From Ketobacter alkanivorans (GTDB lineage: Bacteria; Pseudomonadota; Gammaproteobacteria; Pseudomonadales; Ketobacteraceae), in assembly GCF_002863865.1 (NCBI RefSeq), contig NZ_CP022684.1:3229990-3293989 (forward strand): a DNA stretch of 64,000 bases. Reading direction: 5' to 3'. The position numbers and the translations under genes are program-made. The number at the start of each line of letters is the position of its first letter. Positions within the stretch are counted from its first letter, which is position 1. Of this stretch, positions 1-8,188 are shown in pieces. Under the pieces are notes generated by a model. The model did no database searches. It saw only the letters and a list, made by a program, of their open reading frames with translations, and was not told the DNA's origin.

Positions 1-526
1 CGGGCTCGGGGATACCGAAGGCGGGGATCTGGTGATCTTTATGTAGTCCACCTAACAGCTGAATACGCAGCCATGGCCATTGACCTTCACTGTAGGCGAT
101 TTGGTAGCGGCCTTCCTTGGGAATCAACACATAGGGTGCTGGGGTGTGGGCATCGTCGATTGCCCGCTGATCCAGGCCCTGCGTGGTGATCAGGTCGATG
201 GCCTGGTAGGTGGTTGTGAGGCTGTGCGGATCGAAGGTGGCGCGATATTCAGCCCATAGGGTGTCGTTGCGGAATATGTACAGGTAGCCATCCCGCAGCG
301 GGCGCCATGTGGTGTCGAGCTGGTCTTGGATGATGTCGAGGTGCTGGTCCAATATCACTTGATCATCGGGTACACCCGCCAAGTCTGGTAGTTCATCCAC
401 GGCCAGCTGATGGGTAATGGGCACCACAGCTTGATACAGCGGCGGTATACGAATCACCAGTTTGTTGGTGGTGTTCATGCGGAACAAGGTGTCGGGCAGC
501 TGGGTGAGGTTGGCAGGTGTGGTCAT
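1..526 (-). CDS. RPGYLY-motif protein, possible T6SS-associated factor (3' end beyond window)
   Basis: Open frame on the minus strand from an ATG at 526, running off the window edge; 175 residues are visible and the C-terminus is missing. Residues 78-85 read RDGYLYIF, followed by a W-rich stretch. The same motif type (KPGYVYVF) occurs in the protein encoded just upstream, so the two are paralogous over this region. The motif resembles the N-terminal region of VasX-like type VI secretion toxins and associated proteins; that link is inference from the motif only. The start lies 7 bp after the stop of the upstream gene, so the two are almost certainly co-transcribed. No signal peptide or membrane segment is seen in the visible part. 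Enzymatic function unknown. Confidence 0.75.
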   Translation of the reverse strand, partial: MTTPANLTQLPDTLFRMNTTNKLVIRIPPLYQAVVPITHQLAVDELPDLAGVPDDQVILDQHLDIIQDQLDTTWRPLRDGYLYIFRNDTLWAEYRATFDPHSLTTTYQAIDLITTQGLDQRAIDDAHTPAPYVLIPKEGRYQIAYSEGQWPWLRIQLLGGLHKDHQIPAFGIPEP

Positions 527-533
527 GATGGCG

Positions 534-2306
534 TTATTGTCCGTATACTTTTTTCAGCTTGGCCTGGGTCTGTGGGCCGATGATCCCGTCTACATCCAGG
601 TGTTGGTCTTTCTGAAAGCCTTTGGCGGCGGTGCGGGTTTTGCGGCCCATCAGACCATCCACCACACCGGCGTTGTAGCCCAGGTTATTGAGGCGTAGCT
701 GTTGGCCTTTTACGGTGCTGACCTCGGGCAAGGTGTCGCCCTCGGTTTTGAATGCCAGTCGGTGGCTGGGGCTGCCGTCGTCGTTGAGGCCCAGTTCGAT
801 TTCTGCCTCGCTGATGGGGGACTCTACAATGACCTCCAGCACACCGTGTTCATCGGTAACCCCCGTCAGGGTGCCGCTGGCGTGGGTCAGGGTGAAGGGT
901 TTGTTGGCAAAGGGGCTGCCCTGGCTATCTTGCACCTGCAACACAAACTTCTCGCCAATAGGTGTGAGGTAGGCGGTGGGAATGTTGTGCTGGCGTGCCC
1001 GTCTCAGGTGGCGACCCTGTTCGCTGATGACCTCATAGCCGCTTGCGGGATCGATCCGCTGATCCAGCAAGGCGGTTTCGATGTCGCCCACGTCTCCTTC
1101 GCTGTTGGCAAAGCTCTGTTGGTTGCTGTACTGGGCAATGGCAGCCAGGGAGGTGCCTTTCGCCTGCAGTTTGGCGCTGTCGTTTTCCAGAGATTCTATG
1201 TAGGGGAAATCCAGCTGCTTTTCTGAGTACAGCATGTGCAGATTGGCGCTTTGATCTGCGCCGTTCAGTTTGTAGGGCACCCATACTTCGCTGAGCCAGT
1301 GGCCGTCTGCTTCCCGCTTGTTGGCCTGACCCAGATCGCCATTCCAGTTACGACGAAAGAAGTCGACGTTGATGTCTCGCAGGGTCTGGTTTTGGCCCAC
1401 TTCCAGTTCTCGCCACAGTTTGCTGTTCCAGAACACGTAGACGTAACCGGGTTTGAGCAGGTCAGTTTGTTCCCGCTTGCGTGCTTTGTTGATGTAACCT
1501 AATGGGCGTACGGGGATGATTACGGTATCCCATTCGGCTTTGCTGGTTTGTTCGTCGCTGGTGGGTTGGCCGCTGACCAGAGGCAGTCGGATGGGGCTGG
1601 CGGGGCCGCTGGTGGCGATGATCAGGGTGAGGTCTCGGGGCGCATTGGGAAGGCGTTTGAATTCCACCAGGCTGCGGTGTTTGGCGTGATGATCCAGGCG
1701 TACACTTTGTGTTTGCTGACGCTCCCCGGTTTGGCTGCCTCCGTTTAACGCGTTGATCTCCAGGCGCTGCTTGTGACAGCGGGCGCGGCCAGCTATTTCT
1801 ATGCAAATTTTATGATGGGTTGCATCGTCGGTCGATGTGGTGTTGCGATCGGTAACAGCTCCGCCACCGGTTGCTGGTGTGTCAATTCCTGGGCTTTGAG
1901 CCAACATGCTGCTGAGTACGCTGCTGCCTTCATCCACCCCCATCATTTGGCGCATGACTGGGTTGCTGAACAGTTGGGAATGGGCTCGTTCTGCCCGGTA
2001 AGCAGACGTGCCTGTGGGGGCTTTGGCCGCGCCACCCCCGCTGGCTGTGGTGCCTTTTTGTATTAACAACTGGCCTTTTTCCAGTTGCTCCAGCAGCAGA
2101 TCCTTGGGCTGCTGATTACCGGCGAGGCTCAGGTAGCGCTTCAGTTCTGGCAGCTGTGCCTCGTTCTGTTCCAGCAGTTTGCCGATAAAGCGTTCAATGT
2201 CATGGCGTTGGCGCAGGGGCAGTTTCCATTGATGCACGACTTCGCCTCCCTGGCTGGGATTCACCAGATCGTAAAGTTGGCTATCGACGGAAAAGCGGAA
2301 CGGCAT
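534..2306 (-). CDS. Large protein with RPGYLY-type motif and C-terminal peptidoglycan-binding domain
   Basis: 590 residues, start ATG at 2306. The N-terminal 100 residues are charged and helical, followed by a Gly/Ser/Thr-rich linker. Residues 284-292 read LKPGYVYVF, the motif shared with the downstream partner and reminiscent of VasX N-terminal regions. Residues about 450-510 contain a 'TDEHG' turn typical of small beta-sandwich modules in T6SS-linked proteins. The last about 58 residues form a PG_binding_1 domain (LNNLGYNAGVVDGLMGRKT and DGIIGPQT repeats). There is no Sec signal, so a periplasmic or target-cell role would need another export route, and T6SS is the obvious candidate. That is inference: no vgrG, hcp or tss gene lies in the window. 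It heads a two-gene unit with the gene ending at the window edge. Confidence 0.85.
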   Translation of the reverse strand: MPFRFSVDSQLYDLVNPSQGGEVVHQWKLPLRQRHDIERFIGKLLEQNEAQLPELKRYLSLAGNQQPKDLLLEQLEKGQLLIQKGTTASGGGAAKAPTGTSAYRAERAHSQLFSNPVMRQMMGVDEGSSVLSSMLAQSPGIDTPATGGGAVTDRNTTSTDDATHHKICIEIAGRARCHKQRLEINALNGGSQTGERQQTQSVRLDHHAKHRSLVEFKRLPNAPRDLTLIIATSGPASPIRLPLVSGQPTSDEQTSKAEWDTVIIPVRPLGYINKARKREQTDLLKPGYVYVFWNSKLWRELEVGQNQTLRDINVDFFRRNWNGDLGQANKREADGHWLSEVWVPYKLNGADQSANLHMLYSEKQLDFPYIESLENDSAKLQAKGTSLAAIAQYSNQQSFANSEGDVGDIETALLDQRIDPASGYEVISEQGRHLRRARQHNIPTAYLTPIGEKFVLQVQDSQGSPFANKPFTLTHASGTLTGVTDEHGVLEVIVESPISEAEIELGLNDDGSPSHRLAFKTEGDTLPEVSTVKGQQLRLNNLGYNAGVVDGLMGRKTRTAAKGFQKDQHLDVDGIIGPQTQAKLKKVYGQ

Positions 2307-2378
2307 GCACAGAGCCCCATTATGGTGTGTATGCTTTTATAGACTGAAGTGGGGCAAAAATTTAGCGAGTGGAAAGGT

Positions 2379-3392
2379 TCAGCCCGTGTGTCGTTTGCGA
2401 TACTCGCCGGGGGTTTCCCCTGTCCAGCGTTTGAAGGCTTTGGTAAACGGGCTTTGTTCGGAAAACCCCAGTAAAAAGGCAACATCCACCAGCGCCATGT
2501 CGGGATCATCCAGATAGTGGCGCGCCAGCTCAGCCCGGGTGTTATCCAACAGCTGTCGAAAACTGGTGCCAGACTGCTCCAGTTGATGTTGCAGGGAGCG
2601 GGTAGGCGTGTTCAGGCCGTTGGCGACGCTGTCCAGGGTGCAGCGGCCGTGGGACAACTGTTGCACTATGATGCCCCGCACGGTCTGTTGATATTCGTCG
2701 GGGCGCTTCAGATCCTGTATCTGCTGGATTACCTGCGACACCAGTAATTGATGGCTTTCGGGATCGTGGTAGGTGATGGGCAGTTGCAGGTAATCTTTGG
2801 GAAATCGTAATTGCGTTATCGGTTGATCAAAGCGCACGCGCCCACCAAACAGGTGTTGATACTGGGTTATATCCCGCGGGGGCGGGCAGGAGAATTCGAC
2901 GTCGGCTATCAGATCACTGCGACCAGTGTGGCGCTGTGCGAACACCACCCAGCTGGCAACGGAAATTTGCATCAGGGCCGGGTGTAGATCGGGGATACGG
3001 GGTATCCACTGCAGTGCGATTTGGTCACCATCGGCCAACAGCTTGGCATCGTTAGCGTCATCAATCAGACGCTCATAGCGGATCAAGATGGCGGCAACCT
3101 CCGCCAGGTTCTTGCAGGTCATGGCGGCGTAGGCAAACACTCCCCAGTGTTTGGGGATTATGGATTGGGCGAGCTTGAGTGGCAGATGTTCGTCATCGGT
3201 GACGGCGATGGCTTTGGCCAATAGATCGCTCCACAGTGGTACAGGAATTCGCTCACTGAGGCAGTCATCATCCAGGCGTTGTTGCAGTTCCGGAGAAAAC
3301 ACCGACGCGGTGGCCAGGTCATGATCTTCCAAGTAGTCCAACAGTGCTCGGACATAGCCTACGCGAACTGTGCCGGTGACCGCGCTTTCCAT
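2379..3392 (-). CDS. AraC-family transcriptional regulator
   Basis: 337 residues from an ATG at 3392. The N-terminal 200 residues match the arabinose_bd-type ligand domain of OruR/GadX-like regulators, including a KHWGVFAYAAMTCKNL segment typical of that group. The C-terminal 90 residues are a double helix-turn-helix of HTH_18 type: the second helix pair reads DVAFLLGFSEQSPFTKAFKRW and ends in the canonical GETPGEYR. The gene is divergent from the lipoprotein hydrolase at 3617, with about 220 bp between them, so control of that gene is a reasonable guess. Effector unknown. It is convergent with nothing; the T6SS-like pair lies downstream on the same strand after a 72-bp gap. Confidence 0.92.
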   Translation of the reverse strand: MESAVTGTVRVGYVRALLDYLEDHDLATASVFSPELQQRLDDDCLSERIPVPLWSDLLAKAIAVTDDEHLPLKLAQSIIPKHWGVFAYAAMTCKNLAEVAAILIRYERLIDDANDAKLLADGDQIALQWIPRIPDLHPALMQISVASWVVFAQRHTGRSDLIADVEFSCPPPRDITQYQHLFGGRVRFDQPITQLRFPKDYLQLPITYHDPESHQLLVSQVIQQIQDLKRPDEYQQTVRGIIVQQLSHGRCTLDSVANGLNTPTRSLQHQLEQSGTSFRQLLDNTRAELARHYLDDPDMALVDVAFLLGFSEQSPFTKAFKRWTGETPGEYRKRHTG

Positions 3393-3616
3393 TTTGCTTC
3401 CTTTTTATTATTTGTACGCACAATGGGTGGCCATATTTAACATGATTTGGCCGTAAAGGATAGCAAAGCATACCTCTAATATGATGGGTTTTGTACTGCT
3501 GATGGCGTTGCGCTGTTGGTCTATCGGACTTGGTTTTCGTCAATACGTTCTTCGGCTATTGGTCTACAGTGCGGATGATCATTCAGCACAAAAACAATAA
3601 CTAAGAGGGTAGGCCG

Positions 3617-5644
3617 GTGTATATGTTAAAGGGTCGTATGGCGATAGTGGTATTGGGGGCCTTGCTGTTATCCGCCTGTGGGAGTGACTCAGAAGACTCC
3701 CCTCTGAACTCGCAGGCTTCGTTGGAGCGTGATGTATCCCTGCAGCAGGAGACTGAGCAGTTTGAAGCAGTAGCCGATGCCGAGTTTAATACGGCACTCT
3801 ACCATCGTGCTGCCGATTATCCTCGGGTCTACATTGCCCCTATGAGCTATATACCTATATCGTCAGGTCAGCAATTAGGCATGCGCCTGACGCTGCCCGC
3901 CGATGAGCAAGGTGAGCCCTTGCCTGGGCCGTTCCCGGTGATTCTGGTGCAAAGTGGTTACAACATTGGTTTGATGTCGATTGCAGCGGCACCCGGTGGG
4001 GTGTTGCTTGGCATACCGGATTCGTATTTGGTGCGCCGGGGTTATGCCATGGTGTCGGTGGACGTGATCGGTGGTGGCATCTCCCAAGGGGGATGGGAGC
4101 TGTTTGGTGCCAAAGAGCAGGTCGGTTATGGCGATACCGTGGATTGGGTGAAGGCGCAACCCTGGAGCAATGGCAACATCGGTGTGGCGGGTGCTTCTTA
4201 TATGGGGATTACCTCGCTGTTTACCGCGCAACAGCGGCCCGATGATATTAAAGCAGTGTTTGCCAGCGTGCCGCTGGGGGATGCCAAGCGTGGCATCGTG
4301 GGCACGGGCGGGCTGCTGAATGGGGTGTTTATGGGGGAATGGATGACGCTGACCCATTTGACCTCCACACAAAATGTGCCGCTGATGTTAATGCAGCCTG
4401 CGCTGATGCCGCAGGTTATGGCGGCCACGCAAGAACATATCGATCATATGGACGATTACTATCTGCCGTTGATTGAAAAAGCGATCACCGGCGACCCCGA
4501 GCTGGCCTACGACAGCCCGTTCTGGCGGGTGCGTTCACCGTTGGAGAATATGGATCGAATTAAAGCGCCTACGATCATCACCGGGGCGTTGAATGATCTG
4601 TTTCAACGGGATGCACCTTTGCTGTACGAAAGTCTTAAAGATCGTGTCGATGCGCGCTTGATGTTGTTCGACGGTGATCACCTCAGTAATTTTGCGCAGG
4701 CTATTCCAGGTACCGATAAAAGCAGCCCGGTGTTGCATGTGATGCTGCAATGGTTTGATAAACACCTGAAAGGGCTCGACTCCGGTACTGAATCTATCCC
4801 CCCCGTTACTCAATATGTAAAGCACTACAAACAAGGTAATTGGCAGGGCTTTATTACGGCGCAGGATTGGCCTCACCCCGCTGCTGAACCCCAGCGCTGG
4901 TACTTACATGGTGATGGTGCGATGTCGCAACAAATGCCGTTTATGGAAGAACAAACCCGCACCATGGAGGCCGCCCCCTTTGCAGATTACGAATACGGCA
5001 AAAGCGACGATGGCGGTTTTCTGAAATTGCACATTACGCCCAATGATGGCTCTGAGTGCTCGCTGAGCTATGTGCAGTGGACGCTGGGCGTAGCGGGGTT
5101 GACCGCGATAAAACCCTGTTTTTGGGATCATCGCAAGCTGGAAGCCAATGCGTTGAATTATGAGACGGCAGTGATGGCGGAAGACTATGTTATCGCCGGG
5201 CCCATACAGGCGGATCTGTGGGTCTCCAGCACCGCACATGATGCGGTGGTATCGGTGCGGGTTGAAGAGGTGTTGCCTGGTGGACGAGTTGTGCCCATTA
5301 CCAACGGTTTGCTGCTGGCGTCTATGCGTGCGGTGGATGAAAGCCGTTCCCGTTATGTATTGGGCGAGATGGTGCAGCCCTATCATTTCTTAACTCAAGA
5401 AAGTGAGCAGTTATTAACGCCGGGTGATGTGGTGAAAATGCAAGTGGAAGTGTTTCCCACCAGTGCGATGATTCGCGCAGGCAGTCGTCTGAGGGTGTCG
5501 ATCAGCCCCAGCAATCAGGCTCAGGGAGTGCTTAATTTAGTGCAGCGTGAGAATGTGGTGGGTGGTGTTACCAGCCTGCATCACGGCCCCCAATACCCTT
5601 CTAGCTTGGCCGTGTTGTCGGTGCCATTATCTGAATTAAATTAG
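3617..5644 (+). CDS. CocE/NonD-type hydrolase lipoprotein (peptidase S15 family)
   Basis: Up to 675 residues. Starts at GTG 3617 or ATG 3623; an AAGAGGG Shine-Dalgarno lies at about 3603-3609, favouring one of these two. A lipoprotein signal ends in LLLSAC, so the mature protein is lipid-anchored. The alpha/beta-hydrolase core shows the nucleophile elbow GASYMG (GxSxxG), a downstream DLFQRDAP acid region and a GDHLS histidine segment, as in the X-Pro dipeptidyl-peptidase/cocaine-esterase family. The C-terminal about 230 residues form the PepX_C jelly roll (WVSSTAHDAVVSVRVEEV, RLRVSISPSN). It probably cleaves an ester or amide outside the cytoplasm; the substrate cannot be read from sequence. 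Followed by a strong terminator and convergent with the exporter gene. Confidence 0.9.
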   Translation: MYMLKGRMAIVVLGALLLSACGSDSEDSPLNSQASLERDVSLQQETEQFEAVADAEFNTALYHRAADYPRVYIAPMSYIPISSGQQLGMRLTLPADEQGEPLPGPFPVILVQSGYNIGLMSIAAAPGGVLLGIPDSYLVRRGYAMVSVDVIGGGISQGGWELFGAKEQVGYGDTVDWVKAQPWSNGNIGVAGASYMGITSLFTAQQRPDDIKAVFASVPLGDAKRGIVGTGGLLNGVFMGEWMTLTHLTSTQNVPLMLMQPALMPQVMAATQEHIDHMDDYYLPLIEKAITGDPELAYDSPFWRVRSPLENMDRIKAPTIITGALNDLFQRDAPLLYESLKDRVDARLMLFDGDHLSNFAQAIPGTDKSSPVLHVMLQWFDKHLKGLDSGTESIPPVTQYVKHYKQGNWQGFITAQDWPHPAAEPQRWYLHGDGAMSQQMPFMEEQTRTMEAAPFADYEYGKSDDGGFLKLHITPNDGSECSLSYVQWTLGVAGLTAIKPCFWDHRKLEANALNYETAVMAEDYVIAGPIQADLWVSSTAHDAVVSVRVEEVLPGGRVVPITNGLLLASMRAVDESRSRYVLGEMVQPYHFLTQESEQLLTPGDVVKMQVEVFPTSAMIRAGSRLRVSISPSNQAQGVLNLVQRENVVGGVTSLHHGPQYPSSLAVLSVPLSELN

Positions 5645-5661
5645 TGCTTGGCTGTTTGCCG

Positions 5662-5701
5662 CGGCGTAGCAGTGCACACCACACTGACTACGCCGTTTTT
5701 T
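5662..5701 (+). terminator. Rho-independent terminator of the hydrolase gene
   Basis: Perfect 8-bp stem CGGCGTAG (5662-5669) / CTACGCCG (5688-5695) immediately followed by a run of six T on the plus strand, starting 18 bp after the hydrolase stop. It separates this gene from the convergent exporter gene ending at 5700. Confidence 0.85.
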
Positions 5702-8039
5702 ATCCGTTGACTGCCGACTCTCCTGGGAGCGGTTCATCGCGGGCCGACGGTGCATCCTTTTTATCACCAAACAGTTTCAGCAACAAAATGGGCAATAGCA
5801 CCAGATCCACCAGTACAGCGCAAATAATGGTTATGATGGTGATCAGCCCCAGATCCTGATTGGGAATAAAATCCGAAAACAGCAGTGCGGTGAAGGCGAT
5901 GGACATCATGGCGGTGGTGAGCAGCATGGCAACGCCGACCGTATCCATGGCGTATTCCACGGCTTCATAGTTGTTGAGATGCAGTTGTTCGCGGGCGTAT
6001 TTATACTTGGCCAGAAAGTGAATGGTGTCATCCACTACGATGCCCAGCGTAATGGTGATGCCAACGGACATACCAAAACCGATTTTGCCGCTGATCAGAG
6101 CCCATACACCAAATGCCATGGCCGCCGGGAACAAGTTGGGGATCATGCTGATCAACCCCAGGGACCAGGAGCGAAACATGGCGATCAGCAGCAGTGAGAT
6201 GAAGATCAACGCCACCACAAACCCTTTCGACAGGTTGTTCACGTTGGTGTATTGCATGTGGGCAAAAGCCAGGTTGGCGCTGCCGATGATAGCGTGCTTT
6301 GTATCAAAGGCGTGCTGATCCAGCCAGCTTTGAATATGCCCCTCAAGATCGATGAGCTCCTTATCCGACAGTTGATCGTACACTGCGATCACACGGGTTT
6401 CCGAGCGATCAAAATTGATCAGGTTGTTCAGATCCTGGCCGAACGGCAGTGACATTTCGTACATCAGCAGATACTGGGAGGCAAGCTCCCTCGATTCAGG
6501 GATGCGATACCAGTCCGGGTCGTCTTGGTGCAGATTTTTGTTCAGAGTTTTCATTACCTCCAATAGAGAGGTGGTGAAACGCAGTTGTGGGTTTTGCTGT
6601 AGCCGCTGCTCCAGATCGTCCAGCAGGTTCAGGTATTGGGGATCGTAAATGCCGCCGTTTTCGGTGGCGGGAATACTGATGTTCACCACCACGGAGCCGC
6701 TGATGCGTTCGATCATGAAATCCATGTCGCGGCGTACTTCCAGTTTCTTATCAAAAAATTCAACGAAGTTGTCATCCAGGCGGTTCAGGGGAATCAACGA
6801 TGCCAGGGTGATCATCACCAGTACAAAGCCTACGATGATTTTGTTGCCGTGGGGTTGATAGTAGTGAATCAGGCGGCCCATGGAGGGCAGCTTGGTGACG
6901 CCACGGGCTTTGCTGGGCAGGTAATACACCAGCGCCGGCAAGAAGGTGAGTGAGGCCAGCATGGCGTAGAGTATGCCGACGCCAGCGGCAGTGCCCATGT
7001 GGGCAAACGGTGGCGATTCGCTGAAGTTGAGGGCAAAAAAGCTAACGGCGGTGGTGAGGCTGGTGAACACAATAGGGGAAAAGTTTACCTCGATGCTTTT
7101 TTCCAGGGCGGTTTTCTTGTCCAGCCCTTTGTTCAGCCCCTGGGCGTAATTCACCATTAGATGAATGCAGTCCGCCATGGCAATGATAACGATGATGGCC
7201 GGTGTGTTGACTAAAATGGGTGACACTTTGACACCGCTCCAAAGCACCGCACCCATACCAGCAAAGATGGCCAGCACAGAGGTGGCAATGCAGGCCAGGT
7301 TGCCGATCAGATCCCTTAAGGTGAAGCTGAGGAAAGCAAACACCAGAATCAATGCAAACGGAAAAATGGTGCGGCCATCCTGCTGCACGATGGCGGGCAG
7401 GGAGGTTTCCACCGCTACACCGCCTACCACGCGGAAATCAATGTCCGGATATTGTTGGTCGATTGTTGCAACATAGTCACGCACGTATTCCACTACTTTT
7501 ACCGCGGCCTGTCCGCTGTCCTGTTCGGGAAAGTTCAGGATGACTGAGACCAGCGACAGATCGCCGTCCCGAGTGATCAAATAGTCCTTTACCCCGGTTT
7601 TCTGCGTGGCGTAGCGTTTGCGTGCCAGCAGTTCCTGGGGGGAAAGCGCGTTCACGTCTTCCACCAGAAATTCCACCATCAGCTCGTCGCCGTCTACGCG
7701 GGTGTAGAGATGATTACTCAGGGATTCCACCCGTTGGGAATAGGGGATAGACCAGCCGAATTCGGTCAGTTGTTGGATGGCGCGCAGGGCGTTGGGGCTG
7801 AAGATATTCTTGTTGCGAGGTTCCACCAGCACCATGACATTCTTGTCGCTGGTGTAATCCTGCTCGATTTTGATCAGGTTGTTGAGGTTCTGGTCCGTTG
7901 GTTTGAAGAAGTCCCGCTGATTGGCCGAGAACTGGGCGTCTTTGCCGCCCATGCCCAGCAGCAGCGCCCCCAGAACCACCAGCATAATGCTGGCGATGCG
8001 GTGATTCATCACCCACTTTGCCCACTGTCTTGCTAACAC
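5700..8039 (-). CDS. MMPL/RND-superfamily exporter
   Basis: 779 residues, GTG start at 8039 with AGAGGG about 11 bp upstream; an in-frame ATG at 8009 is an alternative. One N-terminal membrane helix, a large periplasmic loop, a 5-helix block (FPFALILVFAFLSFTL, IVIIAMADCIHLMVNY), a second periplasmic loop and a second helix block (MSVGITITLGIVVDDTIHF). The paired D-D/H patterns in the fourth helix of each half (MADCIHL, VVDDTIHF) are those of MMPL/HpnN-like proton-driven exporters with a sterol-sensing-type fold. The C-terminal cytoplasmic tail is short and acidic. Such proteins move lipids or hydrophobic compounds from the inner membrane. The gene is downstream of the large lipoprotein gene on the same strand, separated by a hairpin. 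Confidence 0.92.
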   Translation of the reverse strand: MLARQWAKWVMNHRIASIMLVVLGALLLGMGGKDAQFSANQRDFFKPTDQNLNNLIKIEQDYTSDKNVMVLVEPRNKNIFSPNALRAIQQLTEFGWSIPYSQRVESLSNHLYTRVDGDELMVEFLVEDVNALSPQELLARKRYATQKTGVKDYLITRDGDLSLVSVILNFPEQDSGQAAVKVVEYVRDYVATIDQQYPDIDFRVVGGVAVETSLPAIVQQDGRTIFPFALILVFAFLSFTLRDLIGNLACIATSVLAIFAGMGAVLWSGVKVSPILVNTPAIIVIIAMADCIHLMVNYAQGLNKGLDKKTALEKSIEVNFSPIVFTSLTTAVSFFALNFSESPPFAHMGTAAGVGILYAMLASLTFLPALVYYLPSKARGVTKLPSMGRLIHYYQPHGNKIIVGFVLVMITLASLIPLNRLDDNFVEFFDKKLEVRRDMDFMIERISGSVVVNISIPATENGGIYDPQYLNLLDDLEQRLQQNPQLRFTTSLLEVMKTLNKNLHQDDPDWYRIPESRELASQYLLMYEMSLPFGQDLNNLINFDRSETRVIAVYDQLSDKELIDLEGHIQSWLDQHAFDTKHAIIGSANLAFAHMQYTNVNNLSKGFVVALIFISLLLIAMFRSWSLGLISMIPNLFPAAMAFGVWALISGKIGFGMSVGITITLGIVVDDTIHFLAKYKYAREQLHLNNYEAVEYAMDTVGVAMLLTTAMMSIAFTALLFSDFIPNQDLGLITIITIICAVLVDLVLLPILLLKLFGDKKDAPSARDEPLPGESAVNG

Positions 8040-8113
8040 GTTGACTGCCCTCTGTGTCTACTTCTTATAAAGCGTCTAGGTATATAGAGTGTTTTGGATG
8101 AGACATGATAATG

Positions 8114-8137
8114 GCGCTGTCTTGTGGAAGACAGCGC
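8114..8137 (-). terminator. Perfect hairpin, likely terminator after the lipoprotein gene
   Basis: 10-bp perfect inverted repeat GCGCTGTCTT (8114-8123) / AAGACAGCGC (8128-8137) with a GTGG loop, 52 bp after the stop of the lipoprotein gene at 8189 and before the exporter gene start. There is no strong T run on the minus strand side, so termination could be partial or the hairpin may stabilise the transcript end. Confidence 0.55.
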
Positions 8138-8188
8138 AAGAAGAGACAGAAAAATGTGATTTTGTGCCAGTGTGGGGCTGGCGCAGGG

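Noticed and set aside
462..2342. Several open plus-strand frames opposite the first two genes
   Set aside because: Shadows of the two minus-strand genes with motif content and tight spacing; no plus-strand ribosome sites or domains.
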